64,000 nucleotides of DNA, taken from positions 244,802,571-244,866,570 of the forward strand of contig NC_090024.1 in assembly GCF_037176765.1 (NCBI RefSeq), in the 5' to 3' direction. A program made the position numbers and the translations under genes. How positions within the stretch are numbered: the first letter of the stretch is position 1; each line of letters opens with the position of its first letter. Positions 11,056 to 23,488 of this stretch are shown here, piece after piece. Below the pieces are notes generated by a model. It was not told the DNA's origin and ran no database searches. It worked only from the letters and a program-made list of their open reading frames with translations. The DNA is from Anolis sagrei. Its lineage: Eukaryota; Chordata; Lepidosauria; Squamata; Anolidae.

Positions 11056-14000
11056 CATCATCATCATCATCATTATCATCATCATTATTTCTACCCCGCA
11101 ACCATCTCCCTGATGGAGACTTGGAGTGGCTTACATGGGGCCAAACCCGAACAATAATAGTAATAATAAAATAAAAATTAAATAAAAATTCCAATAGACA
11201 CAATCACAATAGAGATGACAATGGGCGGGCCACATATTCCGAATAAAAAAACAATTAACAGACCACGATGACATAAAATAGGAACAGGAAGTTTAAATGG
11301 AACTCATAAAACACACAGAGTTGTGGGGCAGAACATCCTATTTGGAGGGCACGAACTCCATTAGCCAAAAACGTTGAGGGGGTGTAAAATATCATGCTGA
11401 GCACCTACTCGCCAAAGGCGCAGCGGAAAAGCCATGTTTTAAGGTTCTTTTTAAAAGTTTCCAGTGAAGGGGCTTTCCTGATCTCCCCAGGTAAAGAGTT
11501 CCAAAGTCGAGGGGTCACAGAAGAGAAGGCTCTCTAACTTGTGCCCACAAGACGAGCTTGTGAGATTGGTAGGGGCGAAAGGAGGACCTCCCCTGAGGAA
11601 CAAAGTTGGTACGTGGAGCGAGATACGGTCACGAAGGTAGGGGGGTCCCAAACCATTTAGGGCTTTATAGGTGATCACCTGTTCCTTGAATTGGGAGCGG
11701 AAAATAAACAGCAGCCAGTGGAGCTCCTTAAACAAGGGGGTTGAGCGCTCCCTGTAGGTTGCCCCAGTTATTAATCTGGCTGCCGAACGTTGGACAAGTT
11801 GTAGTTTCCGGGCTGTCTTCAAGGGTAGCCCCATGTAGAGAGCATTACAGTAATCCAGTCTAGAGGTTACTCAGGCATGGACCACCATGGTCAAGTCAGA
11901 CTTCACTGGTCGCAGTTGGCACACAAGTTTTAATTGCGTGAAGGCCCTCCCGGCCACTGCTGACGCCTGCGCATCAAGCGTCAGCGCTGAATCCAGGAAG
12001 ACCCCCAAACTGTGGACCTGTGACTTCAGGGGGAGTGCAACCCCGTCCAGCACAGATTGCCACCCTATACCCCGGTTCAGACGAGCGACTGACCTGGAGG
12101 ACCTCTGTCTTGTCAGGATTGATCCTCAGCTTGTTCGTCTTCATCCAGGTCGTCACAGCAGCCAGGCAGATGATCAACATTATCTGCTTTGAACTGGATT
12201 GTATGAGTCTACACTGCCATATAATCCAGTCCAAAAAAGATAATCTGGATTTTATATGGCAGTGTAGAAGGAGCCTGTTTTTGTTGCTCTGAGAGGGAGA
12301 CCATGGCTGGATTACTGTATTTATATGGATCTTTGCCAGTGGTTCTCATCCTGTGGGTCCCCAGATGTTTTTGGCCTTCAACTCCCAGAAATGCTAACAG
12401 CTGGTAAACTGGCTGGGATTTCTGGGAGTTGTAGGCCAAAACACCTGTGGACCTATAGGTTGAGAACCACCTGTCTGTGCCATAGAATGCCATTTTAAGG
12501 GCCCACACTGACCATATATTGCAGATTCAGACTGGCAGTGTAAATCCAGATAATGAGCTGGTTCTTTCGAACATTTATTCTTGTGTCTGTGAAAGGAGAA
12601 CCAAGGGAGCATCAACACTATAGAATTACTGCAATTTGTGTCCACTTTAACTGCCATGGCCCAATGCTATGGAGTCCTGAGAGCTGTTATTTTGCAAGGG
12701 CTGGAGCTTTCCCTGCCACACCAAACTACAACTCACAGAATTCCATACCATTGAGTCATGGCAGTGAAAGTGGTATCAAACTGCATTAATTCCCCAGTGT
12801 GGATGCAACCCCAGGTGCCCATCCTTTGTTTTCTTGTGTTTCCAAGCAGCAAGGACCATGGCTCTTTTGACCTCAAAGTGGAAGGCCTTTCCATCTCTGT
12901 GGGCCTGAAGCTGGGCAGCGATGCCTCCGGGAGACCCATGGCCAGCACCTTGGACTGCAGCGCCCACATCACGGATGTCCAGGTGCACATCTCCGGAAGG
13001 TTTGGGTATGTTGACTCTGTTCATAACTTGGAAGAATGCACTACAAGTAATAATGCTATAGAAGCAAGTGGACTTTGTTGTCTTGTCAGAACTTCTGTAT
13101 TCTGTAAAACAACAACAGCAACAACATTAATATGCATAGGTAAAACACAAGATCATTAAAACACATACAGTATATTCTGGCGTATAAGACTACTTTTTAA
13201 CCCAAGAAAATCTTCTCAAAAGTCAGGGGTCGTCTTATACACGGGTATAGTCTTATGCATGGGAGTTGTCTTAACTCTATATTTAAACTGGAAAAGTTGG
13301 GGGTCGTCTTATACGCCCAGTCGCCTTATATGCCGGAATATACGGTATATTAAAAGACATAGGGCGGATCTACACTGCCATATAATGTAGTTTGAAACTG
13401 CATTGTATGGTCAGTGTGGACTCAACATAGTGCACTTCAATGCATTGTCTATGACTTGGTCTACACTAACTGTATAACACAGTTTCAAACTATAGACACA
13501 AGATTAAAACACATTAAAATCATTGGCACCAATAAAATGAAAGCTTAAATTCATTCATAACTTAAATCTGACTTGGTATTTGCTTCTGTTATCAGCAGCA
13601 GCAGCAACATCGACAACAACATATGTAAACATTATTTATTTATTTCTTTATTTATTTATTTCATTTACTTATACCCCGCCCTTCTCACCCCGTGGGGGGA
13701 CTCAGGGCGGCTTACAGTGGGGGCACAATTAGATGCCCAAGGCAATTCACAAGCAATACAAATATAAACAATTCAACAATTAATTAAAAACATCAGTACA
13801 TAATAAAATAATAAAAACAGTCTCATGCTCAGGGTTCAGAGTCCATATATCCATTCCATTCCATTTGTCCTTGTCTATCATCAGATCCTTCAGTTAGCTG
13901 TCAGAATGACCAAAGGCTTGATCCCAGATCCAGGTCTTCAGTTTTTTCCTAAACGCCAGAAGGGAAGATGACGATCTAATCTCCCCGGGGAGTGAGTTCC

Positions 14001-17000
14001 ACAGGTGGGGGGCCACCACTGAGAAGGCCCTGCTCCTCGTCCCCGCCAGCCTCACTTGTGACAGTGGCGGGGTCGAGAGCAGGGCCTCCCCAGAAGATCT
14101 TAAGCTTCGAGATGGGACGTAGAGGGAGATCCGTTCGGACAAATACACTGGGCCGGAACCGTATAGGGTTTTGTAGGTCAAAACCAGCACTTTGAATTGT
14201 GCTCGGAATTGGATCGGCAGCCAGTGGAGCTGGTGCAACAGGGGGGTGGTATGCTCCCTGTACGCCGCTCCGGTGAGCAATCTGGCTGCTTCTCGCTGGA
14301 CTAGTTCTAGTTTCCGAGCAGTCTTCAAAGGCAACCCCACGTAGAGTGTGTTGCAGTAATCCAGCCGGGATGTGACAAGAGCGTGAGAAAGTTAAACATG
14401 AGAAAGTTAAAAACAATGCAAAGACACTAAAAGTGCAAATATAGGATTTATAAGTTAAAAACAAAAAAGTGCATTAAAATTAACTCTGTGCAAACTTTTA
14501 AAATGTAAATGAAAATGAACAAAATATGGCAACCACTATTAAAAAACTCTAAAATTACATCAGCAAAGCAACAGAGAGGAAACAATCAGGGACAGCTAAT
14601 CACCTCTCAACAAAAAAATGCTGCAGGCACTGACAAGCCTCATCAAACAACTGCCAGGCCATCAAATGCAAATCAAGGTGGTCAGTTGAAACAGTCACAC
14701 CTAGCTCCAACACACAAGAGTTCTTTGTCCCGTGCTGGTCATTCCACAGATATATAAACCCAATTTTCCTAGATCCAACAGACCTCACTACCTCAGAGGA
14801 TGCCTGCCATAGATGCAGGCGAAACGTCAGGAGAGAATGCCTCTAGAACATGGCTGTATAGCCTGAAAAAAATCTACAACAACCCAGTGATTCCACAGTA
14901 TTACAATTCAATGAGGATATAATCCTTTGCTCATTTTGTTTTTGAAGGTTATAATAGGCGGTCTTATCAATTTTTTTCCTGCTGTGGGAAACCCTTCAAA
15001 TAGAACACGTGCAATTTGGGATATATTCTATGCTGAATTCCCATTTATGTGCAGAAAATAACCATTTCTGCAAAGAAAACAGCATTTTCTGCAAAGAAAG
15101 CCACATTTCTCTTCTACGCATAAAACAATACTTCTGTTCTGCGTGAAAAATAAAATTTCTGTTTTCTGCAGAAAATAGTGTTTCTGTTCCACGCAGAAAG
15201 TAATGTTTGAGACTAGAAGTATTCTGCATTATGTATTTTGGAAGATTTTAGGTCCTATCTCAAAGTGCCCTTCCACACAGCCATATAACTCAGAATAGCA
15301 AGGCAGATAATCCACAAAATCTGTTTTGAATTGGGTAATCTGAGTCCACACTGTCATATAATCCAGTTCAATGTGGATTTTATATGGCTGTGTGGAAGGG
15401 AGCTAAGATACTTTATTACGGATATATATAGAAAGGTAACCAAAGTCATAAACCTGTTTCCAAGTGTTTCGAACAAAGGTAACTCAACTTGTATTTGCAA
15501 GAAAACTAGAAATATTTTGCTTTTTGAGAATAATTTGGATGAACTCTAAGACCCGGCTCTGCTTTCCTTCCCTCCCCAGTTGGCTGTATAATCTTTTCCA
15601 CCAAAACATTGAATCAGCTTTCAGGAATACCATGGAAGACAAGGTAAGGTCAGGCTGGGGCATCAGAGTCTCTTTGGGGACCAGGGTTCAAATCCCACAC
15701 TTGGGTCATCCTCGAGGAGTCACACTCTCTCATCCTCAAAGAAAAGCAATGATGGCAAATCATCTCTCAATAAATTTAGCAACGAGGATCCTTGTCTAAC
15801 CACATCTCCCTATATAAACCATCCCATGCACTGTGATCTGTTGAGGAGGCCCTGTTTTTGGTCTCACCCCATCACAAACTGGTGAGAACAAGAGAGAGGG
15901 TCTTCATCATGATCGCTCCCTGTTTCTGGAAATCCCCTCCTAAATAAATCCGTACCAGGATTGGTTGTCAAGGAAGAAGGGCAGCTGAGAATTGGTCAAC
16001 CAGTCAACTTCAGAGCCAAAGTCTGGGAGACAAAGCGTAAAGATATATTGATAGCTTTTGGTAAGCTTAAATGTTCAGGAAATCAGAAAATTGTTGTAAG
16101 TTTTGTCGGGCTGTATGGCCATGGTCTAAAGGCATTCTCTCCTGACGTTTCGTCTGCATCTATGGCAAGCATCCTCAGAGGTAGTGAGGTCTGTTGGAAC
16201 TAGGAAAAAGGTTCTTGTGGGTTTTTTCGGGCTATAGAGCCATGTTCTAGAGGCGTTTCTCCTGACGTTTCGCCTGCATCTATGGCAAGCATCCTCAGAG
16301 GTGTGAGGTCTGTTGGAAGTAGGAAAAATGGGTTTATATATCTGTGGAATGGCTGGGGTGGGGCAAGGAGCTCTTCCCTGCTGCAGTTAGGTGTGAATGT
16401 TTAGCTGATCACCTTCATTAGCATTTGAAGGCCTGCCTGAGCCTGGGAAAATCTGTTCCTGGGAGGTGTTAATCTGTGCCTGGTTGTTTCCTCTCTGTTG
16501 TTTAGCTGTTATAATTTTAGAGTTTTTTAATACTGGTAGCCAGATTTTGTTCATTTTCATGGTCTCTTCCTTTCTGTTGAAATTTCAGGAAACGTCAGGA
16601 GAAATGCCTCTAGAACATGGCTCTATAGCCCGAAAAAACCCACAAGAACCTAGTGATTGCAGCCATGAAAGCCTTCGACAATACTAGGAAAAAGGGTTTA
16701 TATATCTATTATATATCTCCAGGCACTGTCAGGCCATTATATGCTAATCAAGGTGGTCAGTTGAAACATTCACACCTAGCTCCAGCAGACAAGAGTCCTT
16801 TGTCCCACCCTGGTCATTCCACAGATATATAAACCCTTTGTCCTAGTTCCAACAGACCTCACAACCTCTGAGGATGCTTGCCATAGATGCAGGCGAAACA
16901 TCAGGAGAGAATGCCTCTAGACCATGGCCATATAGCTCGAAAAAACCTACAACAACCCAGTGATTCTGGCCATGAAAGCCTTTGACAATACAAATGTTTC

Positions 17001-19897
17001 CTTCTTGGGAGAAGAGAAATGACCAATCTAGATAAAAGAGTGAAGAGTAGAGACATCACACTGGCAACGAAGATCTGCATAGTTAAAGCAATGGTATCCC
17101 TCGTAGCAACCTATGGATGTGAGAGCTGGACCATAGGAAAGGCTGATTGAAGGAACAGAGACACTTTTGAACTGTGGTGTTGGAGGAAAATTCTGAGAGT
17201 GCTTTGGATAGTGAGAAGATCCAACCAGTCCATCCTCCAGGAAAGAAAACCCAACTGCTCACTGGACGGAAGGAGATTAGAGCCAAAGATGAACCCTTTG
17301 GCCACATCATGAGAAGACAGGAAAGCTTAGAGAAGACAATTATGCTGGGGAAAATGGAAGGAAAAAGGAAGAAGGGCCAGTCAAGTGCAAGGTGGGTGGA
17401 TGGTCTCCTTGAAGGGACTGGATTGACCTTAAAAGAGACCCTTGAGGTGGCCCCGGCCGACAGGGAGCTCTGACGTGGGATGGTCCATCAGGTCATGAAG
17501 AGACAGAAGCGACTGAATGAATAAACAACAACAAATGTTCAGTCCCATACCAAACAAAGGTAGGGGCCTCAGAAAACAAAGGTGTAAGACAGAGATGTAC
17601 TCAAAAGTCAACTAAAATGATCAAGAGTCTGGAGAACAAGCCCTATGAGGAGCGGCTTAAAGAGCTGGGCATGTTTAGCCTGAAGAAGAGAAGGCTGAGA
17701 GGAGACATGATAGCCATGTATAAATATGCGAGAGGAAGTCTTAGGGAGGAGGGAGCAAGCTTGTTTTCTGCTTCCTTGGAGACTAGGACGCAATGGAACA
17801 ATGGCTTCAAACTACAAGAAAGGAGATTCCACCTGAACATTAGGAAAATCTTCCTGACTGCGAGAGCTGTTCAGCAGTGGAACTCTCTGCCCCAGTTTGT
17901 GGTAGAGGCTCCTTCTCTGGAAGCTTTTAAACAGAGGCTGAATGGCCATCTGTTGTGGGTGCCTTGAATGCAATTTTCCTGCTTCTTGGCATGGGGTTGG
18001 ATTGGATGGCCCATGAGGTCTCTTCCAACTCTAGGATTCTATGAGAAGCTGCATATGTGAGGTTCCTTTTGGGTACGATTTTGTTCTGCTTATTTTAATT
18101 CCTCCGAGAGGAAGTCTTAGGGAGGAGGGAGCAAGCTTGTTTTCTGCTTCCCTGGAGACTAGGACGCAATGGAAGAATGGCTTCAAACTACAAGAGAGGA
18201 GATTCCATCTGAACATGAGGAAGAACTTCCTGACTGTGAGAGCTGTTCAGCAGTGGAACTCTCTGCCCCAGTGTGTGGTAGAGGCTCCTTCTCTGGAAGC
18301 TTTTAAACAGAGGCTGAATGGCCATCTGTTGTGGGTGCCTTGAATGCAATTTTCCTGCTTCTTGGCATGGGGTTGGATTGGATGGCCCATGAAGTCTCTT
18401 CCAACTCTAGGATTCTATGAGAAGCTGCATATGTGAGGTTCCTTTTGGGTACGATTTTGTTCTGCTTATTTTAATTCCTCCTTTCTTCCAGATCTGCGAC
18501 GAGGTGAGCAGTTCCGTCAGCTCCCAGCTGCAACCTTTTCTGCAATCTTTGCCAGGTAAGGAGTCAGATCCTCAGGACAGGAAAGGACTTAAAGGGATGG
18601 AGAAGACAAGGATCATCTGCTTAGCAGAGATTGCTCCAAGTTCTCTTTGTTTCACATGCATATAGTTGGGTTTGGGGGGGTTTGGGACTCCAAGAGCATT
18701 TCTTTTCCTCTTTCCAGTATCCTTTGTCCCATTAGTCCTCTTGCCCTTCCTTCTCACTTCCTCTTCTTCCTTTTCCCCCCTTGCTAGTCACAGCAGAAAT
18801 TGACAAGATCTCTGGAATCGATTACTCCCTGGTTGAGCCTCCGGTTGCTACAAATAGTTCTGTGGATCTGAAATTGAAGGTAGGATAAAAGGGATGGGTG
18901 GCTGACGTTCATTGTTAGGGTGCTTCTGCAATGTAGAATTTATTTATATATTTAGAAGTTTTCTATACCGGTCTTCTCACCTCTACGAGGGACTCAGGCC
19001 GGTTTACAGCATATATGCAAATTACAATAATATACAAAAACAAAGTACATCAACATTACAGATTAAAATCGTACAGTAAAATATCACCATCTCATTACCC
19101 AAGCCAAATCGTCATACAATCACAGTCATAGTCACAGTTCATCCTCCTCCTTCCATGTGGACAAAGGTTATGGGACCAGTCCTCAAAAGCCACGTTCCAG
19201 AGCCAGGTCTTTATTAGTTTCCTGAAAGTCAGGAGGGAGGGAGCAGATCTAATCTCTAGTGGGAAGGAGTTCCAAAGCCGGGGAGCCGCCACCAAGAAGG
19301 CCCTGTCCCTCGTCCTCACCACATGCCTTTGCGAGGTCGGTGGGACCGAGAGCAGGGCCTCCCCAGTGGATCTTAAACTACAAGGTACGTTTGGGAACGT
19401 TTGGACAAATAAGCTGGGCCAGAGTCGTATAGGGCTTTATAGGCCAAGACCAGCACTTTGAATTGTGCTCGGAGATGGACCAGCAGCCAGTGGAGTTAAC
19501 AAAACAGGGGGCAGTGAGCTCTCTGTATGTGTTGGCCCAGTAAGCAATCTGGCTGCCATCCGTTGGACTAGTTGAAGTTTCTGCAAAGTCTTCAAAGGCA
19601 ACCCCACGTAGAGTGTGTTACAGTATATAAGTATGTTGCTTGCCTTCAAGTGATTCAAAAAATTAGGTCGGAGATATTTGAGATGTAGTTTTCCATGTTA
19701 AGAAATGGTGGAGAATCTGTGTGCAAAATATATTTCCAGGGGTAGTTAGCAGTAGTCAAAATATGGCTAGAATGGTGACTTGGGGTGCATCTACACTGTA
19801 GGATTAATGCAGTTTAATACCACTTTAATTGCCATGGTTCAATGCTATGGAATCCTGACAGTTGCTCTCGGGGAGATAGGGAGGGTTATAAATGAAG

Positions 19898-19939
<42 letters not shown>

Positions 19940-21008
19940 AGGCAAGGATTGTGAAAGACTTGTAAAATGACAGCTCCCATGATTCCATAGCATTGATCCA
20001 TGGCAGCTAAAGTGTCAAACTGTATTTGTTCTACAGTGTAGAGCCCATGTAGTCATCCCATGGAAGAAAATTCAGGCAAGGCTCAAATTACATGCAAGAA
20101 TAGGATATGATGGAGAAAAAGGAGGTGGAACCAATTGGACAGAGACATCTTGGCCAATACTTGGGGTCCTTCATTCAGATGTTTCCTCCATCTTTGGTTT
20201 TCTTGCTCCGCAGGGCGAATTCTTCTCCTTGACCCACCGCTCTCTTCCTCCTTTCCCTCCGCCGACCTTGGATTTCCCGGTGGATCATGACCGCATGTTG
20301 TATTTTGGCCTCTCCACCTTCTTCTTCAACACGGCTGGCAATGTCTACTACAGGGCAGGAGCGATGAACTTCACCATCACCGATGATATGGTAAAGGAGG
20401 GGAGGAAGGGTCATCATCTTCCATCATCCTTGCACAACAGAATCCTCTTCCTCTCTGCTTAGACTGATATTTAACATTAAAAAAATATGAGTAATCCACA
20501 TGAATATAATTCTGGAGCATCTCTAAGCAATGGAAGAAACCATAATGTTCATATGTCCCTCAACTAGGTCCTGTTATAAAGTAAGAGATGAAGGAGAACA
20601 TTAGGGAACACCATAGGAGATAACTTCCCCTGTTTTCATAAATTGTACATATAGTATTACATCATGAATACCTCTTTTCCCCTCCAGATTCCCAAGGAGT
20701 TCAAAATCCACCTGAACACGTCTTCCTTTGGAGCCTTCATTCCACAGGTGAGGAAGTCCTGGCCTCCATCTCCTTTTGTTCCAATTTTTGGTGTTCAGAT
20801 TCAAAGATGGTACTGATTGAGCATACATTCTGTGCCTGTGATTCAAACCTTTGCATTGCAGGATAATACAACTAAAGCACTCCTGAGAGATGTCCATGAA
20901 ACCTCTGCTCGAAGAGCTCCGAAGTTGGTTAAACTATGGCTCAATTATTTTTTTAAAATAATCTTTATTTGAGATTTTCATTTAAAAACAGTATATAAAA
21001 AAGCGGAA

Positions 21009-21043
<35 letters not shown>

Positions 21044-23437
21044 TATCAACAAAATAACAAAATAAGCCCAAGCAAAGAAAGGCCGAACAGGGTATAGGGT
21101 TACAGCCTGTGTTGGACGGGGTTACACTCCCCCTGAAGACGCAGGTTCGCAGCTTGGGTGTGATCCTGGACTCTTCGCTAAGCTTGGAACCCCAGGTTTT
21201 GGCGGTGTCCAGGGGAGCATTTGCACAACTCAAACTCGTGCGCCAGCTGCGCCCGTACCTTGGGAAGTCTGATCTGGCCACGGTGGTCCACGCTCTGGTT
21301 ACATCCCGGATTGATTACTGCAACGCGCTCTACGTGGGGTTGCCCTTGAAGACTGCCCGGAAGCTCCAGATGGTCCAGCGCTCGGCAGCCAGGTTGCTAA
21401 CGGGAGCGGCACTCAGGGAGCACACCACTCCTCTGTTGAGCCAGCTCCACTGGCTGCCAATTCGCTACCGGGCACAATTCAAGGTGCTGGCTTTAGCCTA
21501 TAAAGCCCTAAACGGTTCTGGCCCCGCTTACCTCTCCGAACGCATCTCCACCTATGAACCGACTAGAACATTAAGATCGTCTGGGGAGGCCCTGCTCTCG
21601 ATCCCGCCTGCGTCACAGGCGCGCTTGGCGGGGACGAGAGACAGGGCCTTCTCAGTGGTGGCCCCTCGGCTATGGAATGCCTTGCCGGCAGACATCAGAC
21701 AGGCACCTTCGTTGCTGACGTTTCGGAGAATGGTCAAGACCTGGCTGTACGAACAAGCGTTTGGCTAAGCAATGCAACTAATTAAGGAAGTCGGAAAAAG
21801 GAACATTGGAACGGCACAACGACTATGAGAACGGATCCGATTTCAATTAAGACGCTATATATGTTGTTTGTTGATTTGTCCTGTCTGATCGTTAATTGTT
21901 GTGGATCAACGTCGCCGATCCTGTTGTTGTACTGTCGTGTTTTAATTGCACTGTAAACCGCATTGAGTCGCCTGCTAAGGGCTGAAAAATGCGGTATAAA
22001 AATGAAATAAATAAATAAATAAGAAAAAGAAAAAAAAACTATGTGTAGAAAATAAGAATGACAGGTAAAGGGGGAAAGGAAAAGGAAAAGAAAAAAAGAG
22101 TAGAAATTAAAGTAAAAAAGAAATATTTTGGCTTCCTGGTATCTTCTAGGGGTCTTCTTTACTTTTTCCTTTCTTCTTTCTCTCCTCCTCCTTACCTTCT
22201 TCTTCTTTTCTATTTGTTTCCTTTCCTTTTTACCATCTTTCTCTTTTCTTTCTCTAATTTTTAGATCAAAATCATCATCTTTTTTTTTTGTTTCAAGTAT
22301 TCAATAACTTTTTTCCAACCCGTTTCTTCCATTCTTGTTTCTTTATTTTTTGACATGAGGAAAGTGAGTCTGTTCATGTTTCTGATCTCTAATATTTTCG
22401 TCAGCCATTCATCTTCATCTGGTATTTCTTCTTGTTTCCATCTTCTCACAAAACAAATTCTCGCAGCCGTAATTATCAAAAACAATAATTTGTCTGTATT
22501 CCTTTTGATTTTTTCCATACATCTATATATATAAAAGTGCTCTGTGCATAATGAGTACCTTAAAAACAAAAGAACCAATGAACGAAATCACACCAAATTT
22601 GGCAACAAAATGTCTCACCACACAAGGAGTGACCATCACTTGAAAAATTATGATTTTGTCATTTGGGAGTTGCAGTTACTGGGATTTATAGTTCACCTAT
22701 AATCAAAGAGCATTCTGCACTCCATCAACGATGGAACTGAACACAGAACTTGGCATATAGAACACCCATGACCAACAGAAAATACTGGAAGGGTTTGGTG
22801 GGCATTGACCTTGAGTTTGGGAGTTGTAGTTCACCTACATCCAGAGAGCACTGTGGACTCAAACAATGATGGATCTGGACCAAACTTGGCACGAATACTC
22901 AATACACACAAATATGAACACAGATGGAGTTTGGGGAAAATAGACCTTGACATTTGGGAGTTGTAGTAGCTGGGGTTTATAGCTCACCTACAATTAAAGA
23001 GCATCCTGAACTCCATTAATGATGGAATTGAACCAAACTTGGCACTCAGGACTCCCATGACCAACAGAAAATACTGGAAGTGTTTGGTGGGCATTGAGTT
23101 TGGGAGTTGTAGTTCACCTACATCCCGAGAGCACTGTGGACTCAAACAGTAATGGATCTGGACCAAACTTGGCACAAGCACTCAATACGCCCAAATATGA
23201 ACACAGATGGAGTTAGGGGGGAATAGACCTTGACTTTTTGGAGTTGTAGTCGCTGGGATTCACAGTTCACCTACAATCAAAGAGCATTCTGAACCCCATG
23301 AACACCAGAATAGAGGCAATCTTCCCACACAGAACCCCCATGACCAACAGAAAATACCTAAGGCCATCCAATCCAACTCCCTTCAGCAGAGCAAGGAAAC
23401 ATAAGTCCTCCTGACAAAGAGCCATCCAGCCATCGAT

Positions 23438-23488
<51 letters not shown>

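Noticed and set aside
22284-22290. Second exon-like frames at 22261-22578
   Set aside because: The 105-residue minus-strand frame is the L1 ORF2 C terminus, not a host exon.
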